A stretch of 49,330 nucleotides of DNA from Spirochaetaceae bacterium. GTDB taxonomy: Bacteria; Spirochaetota; Spirochaetia; DSM-2461. Location of the stretch: positions 3,412 through 52,741 of the forward strand of contig JADGDJ010000006.1 of the NCBI GenBank assembly GCA_016744925.1, read 5' to 3'. Below the pieces are notes generated by a model. That model saw only the letters and a list, made by a program, of their open reading frames with translations. It did no database searches and was not told the DNA's origin. This document shows, piece by piece, positions 25,748 through 34,573 of this stretch (positions are counted from its first letter, which is position 1; every line of letters begins with the position of its first letter). The position numbers were made by a program, and so were the translations under genes.

Positions 25748-26328
25748 TGTTTGCCCAGATAATCGGCAACACCTTCACCTGTGGGGGTCATGGCATCATC
25801 TCCCGGTTTCCAACCGACAGGACAGACTTCACCATATTTTTCAGTATGCTGCAGAGCATCTACCAGCCGGATAGCCTCTTCAACATTTCGGCCGAGAGGA
25901 AGATCATTAACGACCTGATGTCTGACAATTCCCTCTTTATCAATAAGGAATAAACCTCGAAGAGCTATAGACTCATCAAATAAAACATCGTAATCCAATG
26001 AGATGGATTTTTTACTATCGGCAATAAGAGGATACTGAATATCACCGATTCCGCCATCTTTTTCCGCCGTATTTTTCCAGGCGAGATGACTGAACTCAGA
26101 ATCGGTAGAAACCCCGAGAACTTCTACATTTCGTTTTTTAAACTCATCCAGTTTTCTATTAAATTCTATAATTTCCGTAGGACAGACAAAAGTAAAATCG
26201 AGAGGATAGAAAAATAAAACGACATATTTCCCTTTGTAATCCTTAAGTTCAATTTCTTTAAAAGTATTGTTTGGCAGTACTGCCGTTGCTTTAAAACCCG
26301 GTGCTTCTTTAGTTACTAAAACTGACAT
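25744..26328 (-). CDS. 2-Cys peroxiredoxin (AhpC/Prx1 class)
   Basis: 194 residues. It reduces hydrogen peroxide and organic peroxides in the cytoplasm. The peroxidatic Cys49 lies in [10 protein letters not shown], with the supporting Thr46, and the resolving Cys169 lies in GEVCPVGW. The C-terminal tail after Cys169 (25 residues) is of the typical 2-Cys Prx1/AhpC length. No AhpF or thioredoxin gene is adjacent, so the reductant comes from elsewhere. Promoter and PerR/Fur-like box are directly upstream, which fits peroxide-induced expression. Its stop overlaps the end of the convergent membrane-protein gene by 4 bp. Confidence 0.95.
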   Translation of the reverse strand: MSVLVTKEAPGFKATAVLPNNTFKEIELKDYKGKYVVLFFYPLDFTFVCPTEIIEFNRKLDEFKKRNVEVLGVSTDSEFSHLAWKNTAEKDGGIGDIQYPLIADSKKSISLDYDVLFDESIALRGLFLIDKEGIVRHQVVNDLPLGRNVEEAIRLVDALQHTEKYGEVCPVGWKPGDDAMTPTGEGVADYLGKH

Positions 26329-26344
26329 GTGAAATTCTCCTTAT

Positions 26345-26359
26345 TAGTAATAATTATCA
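26345..26359. promoter_or_regulatory. PerR/Fur-like box before the peroxiredoxin gene
   Basis: A 7-1-7 inverted repeat (TAGTAAT-A-ATTATCA) closely resembles the PerR consensus (TTATAAT-N-ATTATAA). It lies directly downstream of the predicted transcription start and 17 bp before the start codon, where a repressor would block transcription. Which Fur-family protein binds is not known. Confidence 0.65.
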
Positions 26360-26367
26360 TTAGATAA

Positions 26368-26396
26368 ATATTAATCATTCCAATTTATTATGTCAA
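26368..26396 (-). promoter_or_regulatory. Sigma-70 promoter of the peroxiredoxin gene
   Basis: A perfect TTGACA (26396-26391), a 17-bp spacer and TAATAT (26373-26368) on the minus strand, giving a start near 26361. Confidence 0.75.
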
Positions 26397-26441
26397 CCTA
26401 ATTTTAATTCTTACAACTAATCAGAGCGAAATTTATTGCTC

Positions 26442-26470
26442 TTGTTATTACTAAATTGTGACCATATTAT
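26442..26470 (+). promoter_or_regulatory. Sigma-70 promoter of the HD-GYP gene
   Basis: TTGTTA (26442-26447), a 17-bp spacer and TATTAT (26465-26470). Transcription would start near 26477, which excludes the upstream TTG and makes the ATG at 26478 leaderless, or else points to the ATG at 26520. Confidence 0.6.
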
Positions 26471-26477
26471 AGAATAT

Positions 26478-28172
26478 ATGTATACAATAAAGCTCTTCTT
26501 CAGACTTTTTTTCAGAGAGATGATAAGTCCTGTTAATTATTTGTTCTCTTTCATCGCTGGTGCTTCTGTCAATTTTTTTACATCAGGGAATCCCTTGGCA
26601 AACGTGACTCTTTTTTTAGTCCTTATTATTGTCCAATCATATTCCAAAGCCACAGTTCACCTGATAAACAGGAAAAAAGAGATTCTTTTGCTTCTCCCGA
26701 AAGAATGGGAAGACCCGGCATTCATCACAGATAGAACCGGCAAAATCGTGGCGGCAATAGGTTATACAGAAGAATTATTCAAAGAACACAAGATCCTCAA
26801 TATCAAAGATCTTTTGATTATTGATGATAGTTATAAAGAAAACACAATTTCTGAAGCTTTTTCAACGATCACACAGCTGTGGTACTCGGTCAAAGTCAAA
26901 AAAGTCGATGACCTCTATCTTATATGGATGGAGAATATTAACGATTCTGTAAACCTGGAACTGAGAATCGGGATTCAGAGGCAGTTCAGCAACGATATCA
27001 TAAATTCACTCTCTGATCTGGTTTATCAGAACGATATCTACGATAGGCTGGCCCGTATGATACTTTTAGACAATTATGAGGGGGTATTTTTTACCCGTTA
27101 CACAGATGATCGGGATCTGAAGGGGACGGCTTATAAATTCCGAAAGGGAAAATATGAAAAATCCCACACGATAGAAGTCAGTTCGGACAGTTCAGCACCG
27201 GTAAATTTATCGAGGAAAAAAGATTCAATTGTAACCGACTCTCTCAAAAACTACAAAAACAGGGCAGAGTTTGAGAAAGCGAATCCCTTCAACAATAAAA
27301 TAAAAGATTTTATGGATCACAATATTTTCAATTTCGTAAATTATCACAAAGGTGATATTACCATTATAGCTTTTAACAATATAAACGAAGTTACATCTTA
27401 TGATTTAAGGACTATGGAATCCGCTGTTGACAATGCCCGCGTGGTGAGCTCTCTGCTCGATATGGCGAGAGAAAACGATGCACGCTTTCTCGAATCCATG
27501 GCAGGTCTTTGCGCAGCTGCAGAGTTCAGTGACGAAATAACCGGTAAACACATTTACAGGGTGAATAAATTTTCCCAGTTAATAGCCGGGGAATACGGAC
27601 TTGATGAAAAAATATGCATCTGGTTAGGGCAAGTTGCCGCGATTCACGATATAGGGAAAGTCGCCATGCCCGATGTTATAAAGATCAACCGCCAATACAC
27701 GACGGATGAGCGCAGTAAAATGCAGATACACACGATTATAGGATCACAAATTATCAGCAAAATGATCAAAGATGTAAAACACCCTGATGAGAGATTTCTA
27801 CTGGCTCAGAAAATCGCCCTCAATCATCATCAGGAGTGGTGTGGTAAAGGTTATCCGGGACTCATGGATGAAGAGAACCACAAAGAGGAAATCCACAGTC
27901 TCGATCCTGGACATTACTCATCCCTACGTCCTCTCAAAGGAGAAGAGATACCTATCGAAGCGTTGATTGTTTCACTGGCCGACAGATATGACGCACTGAG
28001 AAGCCCGAGGCATTACAAAGAGGGCTTTTCTCACGAAAAGACCATGGAAATAATCACACTCGACAACCGCAGCGGAAGAAGCGGAGAAGAGATTTTCGGA
28101 CCTGCTATCTTTCAGGTGTTTCTGAAAATACATGGACAAATGGATGAAATTTACAATTCCATGTCCGATTGA
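26478..28172 (+). CDS. HD-GYP domain protein with N-terminal membrane region (cyclic-di-GMP phosphodiesterase type)
   Basis: 564 residues from the ATG at 26478; the ATG at 26520 (preceded by AGAGAG) is an alternative, see the promoter at 26442. Two hydrophobic segments (about 5-55) are followed by a PAS-like part (about 78-165), a GAF-like part (about 185-330), and an HD-GYP domain (about 345-555). The domain has HDIGK (metal-binding His-Asp), the paired NHHQEWCGKGYPG segment with the GYP motif intact, and LADRYDALRSPRHYK. It should hydrolyse cyclic-di-GMP at the membrane in response to a signal sensed by the N-terminal domains. It converges on the Lrp-type gene with 4 bp between the stops. 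Confidence 0.93.
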   Translation: MYTIKLFFRLFFREMISPVNYLFSFIAGASVNFFTSGNPLANVTLFLVLIIVQSYSKATVHLINRKKEILLLLPKEWEDPAFITDRTGKIVAAIGYTEELFKEHKILNIKDLLIIDDSYKENTISEAFSTITQLWYSVKVKKVDDLYLIWMENINDSVNLELRIGIQRQFSNDIINSLSDLVYQNDIYDRLARMILLDNYEGVFFTRYTDDRDLKGTAYKFRKGKYEKSHTIEVSSDSSAPVNLSRKKDSIVTDSLKNYKNRAEFEKANPFNNKIKDFMDHNIFNFVNYHKGDITIIAFNNINEVTSYDLRTMESAVDNARVVSSLLDMARENDARFLESMAGLCAAAEFSDEITGKHIYRVNKFSQLIAGEYGLDEKICIWLGQVAAIHDIGKVAMPDVIKINRQYTTDERSKMQIHTIIGSQIISKMIKDVKHPDERFLLAQKIALNHHQEWCGKGYPGLMDEENHKEEIHSLDPGHYSSLRPLKGEEIPIEALIVSLADRYDALRSPRHYKEGFSHEKTMEIITLDNRSGRSGEEIFGPAIFQVFLKIHGQMDEIYNSMSD

Positions 28173-28176
28173 AGAA

Positions 28177-28668
28177 TCATTCTCCTTTGAAGATCTCCCT
28201 CGGAGGAAGCCAGCTGTCTATATTCTTATCAATCCTGGGAACGAGGGCATAACCCTTGGTTCTGAGTCCCTCAATTGATGTGAGTTCCTTCTTCATAAAG
28301 TAATCCATAGCTTCAAAATCCTGAAAACGGGCTTCTATGGAAAGTTCATTTGATGTCTGACCGATAGCCAGATAACAGATCGGAGTCATTTTTCTCAGTT
28401 CTTTCAGGACATTATCTTCCGTTCCGTCTTCGCAGGTGAGAAATATATCTACGGAAATACCGTAACCGAAAACCTTAGGTTCTATCAGACCTTTTAGTCT
28501 TATAGCTCCCAGATCGAGCAGGCGGTTCAATCTTTTTCGTATATTCCTCTGATTGGAGCCTGTCCTCTTTTCCATTTCCGACGCAGACATCCGGGCGTCT
28601 TCATTGAGTAAAGCTAAAATTTCATAATCCAGTTGATCAAATGGAAGAGGTATAGAATTACCTTTCAT
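28177..28668 (-). CDS. Lrp/AsnC-family transcriptional regulator
   Basis: 163 residues, standard length. The N-terminal helix-turn-helix (about 11-65) has the family opening LDYEILALLNEDARMSASE and the recognition helix NQRNIRKRLNRLLDLGAI. The C-terminal RAM domain (about 70-150) should bind a small molecule, usually an amino acid, and drive oligomerisation. It overlaps the symporter gene by 11 bp, so the regulator likely responds to the compound the symporter imports and may control that operon and possibly the divergent agmatine operon. Confidence 0.9.
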   Translation of the reverse strand: MKGNSIPLPFDQLDYEILALLNEDARMSASEMEKRTGSNQRNIRKRLNRLLDLGAIRLKGLIEPKVFGYGISVDIFLTCEDGTEDNVLKELRKMTPICYLAIGQTSNELSIEARFQDFEAMDYFMKKELTSIEGLRTKGYALVPRIDKNIDSWLPPREIFKGE

Positions 28669-30145
28669 TATATTTTATCTCCTTGTCTCTATCGATAAGA
28701 GATACGGCAACCATGAACAGCAAATTCACAAGTGGTGCGATCATAGTGTATATATACCATTTCTCGGGATACATTACAGTTTCAAAAGACCATCCCTCGA
28801 TAAAACCACTGAGGATGACCCTGACTAATATACCTGAAATAACACCGGCAAAAAACCCCTTAGCAGTAGCACCTTTCCAATAAATAGCCAAAGTCAGAGG
28901 AACAAATAATCCTGCGAGCAGGCTATCAAAGCCAAAATTCATCAGCAGAAAGGCATGGGGATATCCGATTCCGATTACAGTTGTCACTATGGCAAAAATA
29001 ACAACCACAAGTCGGCTGTATCGCAGTTCTGTTTTATCGTCCAGTTTTTCTTTTCTGAAAAAAGGCAGTATATTCCGGGAAAATAACGTCGAGAGAGCCA
29101 GGAGCGCTCCGTCCGCGCTGGACATAACTGCAGCCAGTATGGCCGAAACGAAAAGAACGGCAATGGGAAGAGGGAAAAGCTGCTGTATCATCACAGGCAT
29201 AATCAGTTCACTGTCTCCGTTCATCATTTCCAGAGTGATGACGCCTTTCGATACCAGAGCTGCTCCAATCAGACCGAGGAGCACAACGAGGGATCCGAAA
29301 AACCAATAGATCAATCCCGCGGTGATACTGGCTTTTTTCACATCTCTGTCTGAGATCCCCGCTTGAGCGACCTGTGTAATATCAGGACTGGCAATCGATC
29401 CGAGACCTATGATCATCCAGCCTGAAAGCCAGGGCATCCAGCGACCAATAGCCGAGATATCGGGATTAAAAGTCGGAGTGAAAGAGAGCATTCCTTCGGG
29501 TAGAATCGCTTTAATTTCACTGAGTCCCCCCACAGCATTAAGCCCTACGGGGACGGCGACCACAATGCCGATGAGAATGATAATCATCTGGATCATATCA
29601 GTCAGAGCGACAGACCACAATCCACCGGCAATAGTGTAGAGAACAACGAGTATCATGCCGATCCAGATAGACCAGTTATAGGACCAGCCGAGGATGGAAT
29701 TAAATATTTTACCAAAAACAACGATTTGTGCGGATACGAAGAAAGTCCATCCAAATATCATGACCAGCGTTGATAACAATCCAGCAGATTTTCCAAAGCG
29801 GGCAGTGAAAAAATCAGCCAGAGTTACTCCTCCCATCCTCCTCAAAGTGGAAAAATAAAATAGTCCAGCGAGAATCAGACAGAGCCCTGCACCGTAGGGG
29901 TCCGGAATAACTCCCCAGGCAGCCTCTGTATCCCATAAGCCGTATTCAAATGCGACTCCTGTTGTTCCGATGACTGTCCCCCCTCCGAACCAGAGCCCGG
30001 CAAATGTAAAAGACAGTAACCAGAAGGGAAGAGAGCGCCCGGCTAGATCGAAGTCCTCACCTGTTTTTACTTTTTTCGATGCATAAATGCTGACACCGAT
30101 GAGTAATAATATATAAATGCCTATTCCTAAAAGATACCAATTCAT
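28658..30145 (-). CDS. Sodium:solute symporter (SSS family)
   Basis: 495 residues starting at the ATG at 30145, which has AAAGGA seven bases upstream; a longer frame from 30175 has no ribosome binding site. About 13 hydrophobic segments. SSS features include the loop KKVKTGEDFDLAGRSLPFW (about 20-38), GGTVIGTTGVAFEYG in segment 2-3, the long helix AALVSKGV, and SSADGALLALSTLFSRN (about 340-356), the conserved sodium-binding region. Substrate unknown: this family carries proline, pantothenate, sugars, acetate or polyamines. The neighbouring agmatine genes and the Lrp-type regulator hint at an amine or amino acid. Confidence 0.92.
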   Translation of the reverse strand: MNWYLLGIGIYILLLIGVSIYASKKVKTGEDFDLAGRSLPFWLLSFTFAGLWFGGGTVIGTTGVAFEYGLWDTEAAWGVIPDPYGAGLCLILAGLFYFSTLRRMGGVTLADFFTARFGKSAGLLSTLVMIFGWTFFVSAQIVVFGKIFNSILGWSYNWSIWIGMILVVLYTIAGGLWSVALTDMIQMIIILIGIVVAVPVGLNAVGGLSEIKAILPEGMLSFTPTFNPDISAIGRWMPWLSGWMIIGLGSIASPDITQVAQAGISDRDVKKASITAGLIYWFFGSLVVLLGLIGAALVSKGVITLEMMNGDSELIMPVMIQQLFPLPIAVLFVSAILAAVMSSADGALLALSTLFSRNILPFFRKEKLDDKTELRYSRLVVVIFAIVTTVIGIGYPHAFLLMNFGFDSLLAGLFVPLTLAIYWKGATAKGFFAGVISGILVRVILSGFIEGWSFETVMYPEKWYIYTMIAPLVNLLFMVAVSLIDRDKEIKYNER

Positions 30146-30220
30146 CAATAATCCTTTTGATTTGTTTATAAGCATAATACCATAAAAAGTGTTCTTGTCC
30201 AGCTTTTATGACATATTTAG

Positions 30221-30233
30221 TTCCGATTCGGAA
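30221..30233. promoter_or_regulatory. Palindromic operator candidate between symporter and agmatine operons
   Basis: A perfect palindrome TTCCGA-T-TCGGAA in the 191-bp divergent region, 28 bp upstream of the predicted -35 of the agmatine operon and about 75 bp before the symporter start. The position suits shared control of both operons. Whether the Lrp-type or another regulator binds is unknown. Confidence 0.5.
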
Positions 30234-30260
30234 TCTGATATGTATTTTTTAATATTTATA

Positions 30261-30290
30261 TTGACGTATTTTACATGATGATAGTACAAT
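30261..30290 (+). promoter_or_regulatory. Sigma-70 promoter of the agmatine deiminase operon
   Basis: TTGACG (30261-30266), an 18-bp spacer and TACAAT (30285-30290), 46 bp before the ptcA start. A second TTGACT follows at 30291 but its -10 would collide with the ribosome binding site. Confidence 0.6.
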
Positions 30291-30336
30291 TTGACTCATA
30301 TAAATATTTATTGATTATATAGGAGAATATTTTCAA

Positions 30337-31383
30337 ATGAAATTACCTAGTTCAAGCGCTACAGATCTGCACAAGAAAGATCTGACACATATGATCTCAA
30401 TGCAGGATTTTTCCAAAGCGGAAATGGATGATATGATGGAACTTATGAATATGCTGAAAGAGGCCAAAAAAGACAATGCGGTCCCTCAGCTGTTTAAAGG
30501 AAAATCAGTGGCTATGATTTTTGAAGCCGGTTCCACCAGAACGAGAGTGTCCTTTGAAACCGCGGCGACCATACTCGGAGGACATGCTCTTTTCCTCTCT
30601 CCAAAAGACATTCACCTCGGTGGAAAAGAATCCATCGACGATACGGCGAGAGTCCTATCGAGAATGTGCGATATGGTTATGGCCAGAACAAACGAACCGG
30701 AAACAATTGACGCTCTTGCCAGAATGTCCACAGTACCAGTAATCAATGGACTAGATACGAGATATCATCCGACTCAGATGCTGGCGGACTTTTTCACTAT
30801 AAAAGAACATATGCCCAAAGGAAAAGAACTCTCCGATCTGACACTTGCCTTTATGGGTGATGCGACAGATGTTTGCCGATCACTGCTTCTGACCTGTACA
30901 AAATATGGAATGAAATTCAAGCAGATTGGACCTGTTAAATATCAAATGGAACAGGAATGGCTCGATCAGGCCGATAAGAACTGCGCCATCAGTGGTGGAT
31001 CTTATGAAATAACAGACGATACTTCAAAAGTATCCCAATGCGATATCATTTATGGAGACAGCTTCTACTGGACTACCCAATACGATGAAAAAGATGAAAG
31101 ACTGGCCGCATTCATGCCGGATTATGTAATCACCGAAGAGTTGATGTCAAAAGCAAAGCCCGGTGCCATGCTGCTTCACTGTCTTCCCGCCAACGACAAG
31201 GAAGAAGTGACAAGAGAAGCGCTTGAAGGAGAGTACTCTGTAGCGTTCGATGAAGCCGAAAACAGACTGACAGCGCAAATGGCCATCATTGTTTATTTTT
31301 CACGAAAATATGTAAAAGACGCCGATGCGGCAACAATAAAAAAACACAGCGATAAAATCAACGATTTTCTAAAAACACTATAA
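30337..31383 (+). CDS. ptcA: Putrescine carbamoyltransferase (OTC-like)
   Basis: 348 residues of the aspartate/ornithine carbamoyltransferase fold. The carbamoyl-phosphate loop STRTR (residues 66-70) and HPTQMLADFFT (about 146-156) are present. The segment FMGDATDVCRSLLLTCTKYGM (split, about 173-193) and the GP.K.Q continuation match putrescine carbamoyltransferase. The ornithine-specific SMG loop is replaced by IYGDSFYWTT, and the catalytic HCLPA motif (about 285-289) is kept. It would convert N-carbamoylputrescine and phosphate to putrescine and carbamoyl phosphate. First gene of an operon with agmatine deiminase and a permease. Plain ornithine carbamoyltransferase is the alternative, made unlikely by the context. 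Confidence 0.88.
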   Translation: MKLPSSSATDLHKKDLTHMISMQDFSKAEMDDMMELMNMLKEAKKDNAVPQLFKGKSVAMIFEAGSTRTRVSFETAATILGGHALFLSPKDIHLGGKESIDDTARVLSRMCDMVMARTNEPETIDALARMSTVPVINGLDTRYHPTQMLADFFTIKEHMPKGKELSDLTLAFMGDATDVCRSLLLTCTKYGMKFKQIGPVKYQMEQEWLDQADKNCAISGGSYEITDDTSKVSQCDIIYGDSFYWTTQYDEKDERLAAFMPDYVITEELMSKAKPGAMLLHCLPANDKEEVTREALEGEYSVAFDEAENRLTAQMAIIVYFSRKYVKDADAATIKKHSDKINDFLKTL

Positions 31384-31392
31384 GGAATCATT

Positions 31393-32502
31393 ATGGCAAA
31401 AAGATTAACTTCCACTCCCGGGCAGGATGGTTACCGAATGCCCGGAGAGTTTGAACCCCATGAAAAAACCTGGATGCTCTGGCCCGAGCGAACGGATAAC
31501 TGGAGAAACGGAGCTAAACCTGCACAGAAAGCTTTTGTAGATGTGGCTACAGCCATTTCTCAATTCGAGCCTGTGGTCGTCGGCGTATCAGTCGGACAGT
31601 ATCAGAATGCTCTGGAAATGCTTCCCGAATCTGTAACCGTTGTGGAAATGAGTAATGACGATTCGTGGATCAGAGACTGCGGACCAACTTTTGTCGTCAA
31701 CGATAAGGGTGATATGCGCGGAATCGATTGGGAATTTAACGCCTGGGGAGGCCTTGTTGACGGTTTGTACTTTCCCTGGGACAAAGACGATCAGGTAGCC
31801 CGAAAAGTTTGTGAACTCGAAAGTGTCGATTCCTATCGGACCGATGGATTTGTTCTCGAAGGGGGCTCTATCCATGTGGATGGTGAAGGAACCTGCATAG
31901 TTACCGAAGCCTGCCTACTGAGCGAAGGCAGAAACCCACACATGTCGAAAGAAGAGATTACCAATCAGCTGAAAGAATACTTGAATGTTGAAAAAGTGAT
32001 CTGGCTGAAAGAAGGTATATACCTGGATGAAACCAATGAACACGTTGACAATATCATCCACTATGTAGCTCCCGCTACGGTATGCCTCGCATGGACTGAC
32101 GATGAGAGCGATCCTCAGTATCCTATGAGTAAAAACGCCTACGATCTACTTTCAAATGAAACAGATGCCAAAGGGAGAAAGTTTGAAATACACAAACTTT
32201 ATATTCCCACACCGTCAATTGTCGTTACCAAAGAGGAGTCAGAAGGTGTTGACTCTGTCGAGGGAACTCTTCCAAGAGAAGAGGGAGACCGTCAGGCCGC
32301 ATCATATTCCAACTTCCTGATTGTAAACGGTGGTGTTATCCTGCCGATTTTTGACAGACCGGAAGATGAAATAGCCAAAGCAACCATTCAAAAATCTTTA
32401 CCAAATCATCGAATAGTCACTGTTCCCGGCCGGGAAATCGTATTGGGTGGTGGCAATATTCACTGCATTACACAGCAACAGCCAAAAAAATTAAATAAGT
32501 AG
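31393..32502 (+). CDS. aguA: Agmatine deiminase
   Basis: 369 residues, the normal length. It hydrolyses agmatine to N-carbamoylputrescine and ammonia. The conserved features are the N-terminal [16 protein letters not shown] (about 16-31), [15 protein letters not shown] (about 88-102), the [12 protein letters not shown] region (about 155-167) with the active-site histidine, and the C-terminal [11 protein letters not shown] with nucleophile Cys358. It follows ptcA by 9 bp and precedes the permease by 12 bp. The pathway continues through ptcA to putrescine and carbamoyl phosphate; the carbamate kinase that would make ATP is not in this window. Confidence 0.96.
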   Translation: MAKRLTSTPGQDGYRMPGEFEPHEKTWMLWPERTDNWRNGAKPAQKAFVDVATAISQFEPVVVGVSVGQYQNALEMLPESVTVVEMSNDDSWIRDCGPTFVVNDKGDMRGIDWEFNAWGGLVDGLYFPWDKDDQVARKVCELESVDSYRTDGFVLEGGSIHVDGEGTCIVTEACLLSEGRNPHMSKEEITNQLKEYLNVEKVIWLKEGIYLDETNEHVDNIIHYVAPATVCLAWTDDESDPQYPMSKNAYDLLSNETDAKGRKFEIHKLYIPTPSIVVTKEESEGVDSVEGTLPREEGDRQAASYSNFLIVNGGVILPIFDRPEDEIAKATIQKSLPNHRIVTVPGREIVLGGGNIHCITQQQPKKLNK

Positions 32503-32514
32503 AAGGAGATAATT

Positions 32515-33903
32515 GTGTCAGAAGATAAAAAAATGGGCTTTTTTCAGATCATAGCCTATCTAATCAGTGGAATTATAGTACTGGATACCTTTGCCGCACC
32601 AGCGGAAATGGGACTATCAGCCATCGGATTATGGCTGATCGTAACTGTGTTCTTTATGATTCCCAACGGATTTATAAATGCCGAATTGGGCGCTGCCTAT
32701 CCCGATGGATTGGTTTCGTGGGTTAAAGAATCTATGGGTAAACTTCACTCTACAATTGCGGGCTGGTTCTATTGGATCAATGTCGCCATGTGGCTGCCGG
32801 CAGTTTTTATTGTCTTTACAATATGGATCGCCTACGCCTTCAACCTCTTTAATACGGGCTACTGGAATAATACGGTCATGTTCATCGTCGCATTCATTGC
32901 GAACTGGGCTTTGATTTTCACTGTCAGACGCGGGATTGACCTGGGAGTTTTTCTGAGCACACTGGGTACTATTTTAAAAGTCGGAGTCCTACTCGTATTC
33001 GGATTCCTCGGCATTATTTATGTTGCTCAGAACGGAATAACCGGGACCGGCCTATCTGTCGGGTCTTTCTTTCCGACTCTGTCCAATATCACGAGCATCG
33101 GCTTTGTAACAGCCATTGTGTTCAACCTTCTGGGTCTGGAATTGATAGCAGCCATCACCGACAAGGTTAAAGGAGGTGCTAAAGCTCTTCCCAAAGCTAT
33201 AATTGCAGGATCTATAATTATCGGCGCGCTCTATATCTTCGGTACATACGGAGTGTTGGCAGCAGCGACTGAAGCAGATCTGTCCGATGTAGGCTTCATC
33301 ACCGACGCACTTCCCAACGGACTGGCAATCCTGATTGAAAATATCGGACTACCGACATGGGTTTATACAGCATTAATGATAGGAGTATTATTCACACTCA
33401 TGTCCAATATGATCTCATGGATTATTGGAGCATCGGAAATTCTGGAAGATGTTGATTTTGCAAAAGATTACAAAGTATTTAATGAGCGCCACCCCAAGTA
33501 CGGAACGCTCTCTAAATCATATATTTTACTGGGAATCATCTCATCGGTATTTCTTGTTATAGGATTTTTCATTCTCGATGCCATCAATGGCGATGCCTTC
33601 TGGACAGTCATGGCTCTGAGCATGGTTATTTTCATCCTTCCCTACGCCTATCTCTCCTTTGCTGTTATTAAATTGCGAAAAAGAGATGGAGCCGAGAGCA
33701 GAAGCTTTGTCATTCCAGGTGGAACAGCGGGTTTATGGGTCGCCTCGATTCTGAACTTTCTTTTTATTGCGCTTGCCATAGTCATGCTTTTCGTCGGACA
33801 GACTAGTCTCTATTATGCAGTCATAATTCCGGGTACGGTCATAACAGCAATAATTCCATTTATACTGCATTCTTTAAGTACAAAGAAATTGGCCACAGCT
33901 TAA
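32515..33903 (+). CDS. APC-family amino acid/amine permease, likely agmatine-putrescine antiporter
   Basis: 462 residues with about 12 transmembrane segments. It starts at GTG (32515) with a very good AGAAGGAGA ribosome binding site 6 bases upstream. The N-terminal MGFFQIIAYLISGIIVLDTFAAPAEMG and the glycine-rich break in the first helix are typical of APC-superfamily antiporters of the GadC/AdiC/AguD kind. Being last in the operon after ptcA and aguA suggests agmatine/putrescine exchange, as for AguD in lactic acid bacteria; this is inferred from context. A strong terminator follows at 33916-33948. Confidence 0.88.
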   Translation: MSEDKKMGFFQIIAYLISGIIVLDTFAAPAEMGLSAIGLWLIVTVFFMIPNGFINAELGAAYPDGLVSWVKESMGKLHSTIAGWFYWINVAMWLPAVFIVFTIWIAYAFNLFNTGYWNNTVMFIVAFIANWALIFTVRRGIDLGVFLSTLGTILKVGVLLVFGFLGIIYVAQNGITGTGLSVGSFFPTLSNITSIGFVTAIVFNLLGLELIAAITDKVKGGAKALPKAIIAGSIIIGALYIFGTYGVLAAATEADLSDVGFITDALPNGLAILIENIGLPTWVYTALMIGVLFTLMSNMISWIIGASEILEDVDFAKDYKVFNERHPKYGTLSKSYILLGIISSVFLVIGFFILDAINGDAFWTVMALSMVIFILPYAYLSFAVIKLRKRDGAESRSFVIPGGTAGLWVASILNFLFIALAIVMLFVGQTSLYYAVIIPGTVITAIIPFILHSLSTKKLATA

Positions 33904-33915
33904 ACATTAAAATAA

Positions 33916-33948
33916 AATGGTGTCTGGATCTTTAATCCAGACACCATT
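33916..33948 (+). terminator. Terminator of the agmatine operon
   Basis: A perfect 14-bp inverted repeat (AATGGTGTCTGGAT, 5-nt loop, ATCCAGACACCATT) begins 12 bp after the permease stop. The T-tract after it is short (ATTTAA), but the stem is the longest perfect one in the window. Confidence 0.85.
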
Positions 33949-33964
33949 ATTTAACGGGTGATAT

Positions 33965-34450
33965 ATGAATATAGTAATAATTTTCTATCTGCTGATTCTG
34001 TCAGCTTTTTCTCTGGGAAATATATACAGCGGGATAAATTCACTAAAGATTGAAACCAACGATAGAAAAAGAAGAAAAATATCTTTGGCCCTTAAAGCTC
34101 AGGATGGCGATGATATAGATTATTTAAAATTCGGAAAAAATCAAGCCGTGCTTTCATTGACGCTGTCAGTTCTCTACATGTCACTCATCGGCCTAACTTT
34201 TACCTTTGTACCAAATATGATCGGAACACTGACAGTGAGGGAGATACATTTCATTAGAACCTGCATTATTGCCATAATCGTCTTGCACCTTTTCAGGGAT
34301 TTATGGCTTTCGACTATGAGGGAAAAGTTCATAATAAGAAAAACTGCAACGAATATGGAAAAACTCAACTACAAAACTTTTCTGGTGTTTACAGTTTTAT
34401 CCATAGCTCTGATTTACAGCATATATACGCAAATAAACTATCCTTGGTAA
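33965..34450 (+). CDS. Membrane protein of unknown function (161 aa)
   Basis: I do not recognise this protein. It has four predicted transmembrane segments (about 4-22, 64-84, 96-113 and 137-155) and a charged cytoplasmic loop (about 27-60) rich in Lys/Arg/Asp. A GGGTGAT ribosome binding site precedes the ATG. It starts 17 bp after the agmatine-operon terminator, so any expression from that operon would be by read-through. Codon use matches the neighbours. Confidence 0.65.
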   Translation: MNIVIIFYLLILSAFSLGNIYSGINSLKIETNDRKRRKISLALKAQDGDDIDYLKFGKNQAVLSLTLSVLYMSLIGLTFTFVPNMIGTLTVREIHFIRTCIIAIIVLHLFRDLWLSTMREKFIIRKTATNMEKLNYKTFLVFTVLSIALIYSIYTQINYPW

Positions 34451-34573
34451 TTAGCAAAAGATATCCCGGTTTAATGATTGGGGACAATATGATAAACTGT
34501 AAACTGGGTTATTCCGCAGAGAGAAAGTATTTATTACACTCGGTCTTCATCCTTATGAGATTCAGAATCAGAT

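Noticed and set aside
34454-34470. Third sigma-54-like element on the minus strand (CGGGAT-N5-TTGCT)
   Set aside because: GG/GC spacing fits, but three consensus bases differ and no minus-strand gene follows; the 161-residue membrane protein is on the plus strand.
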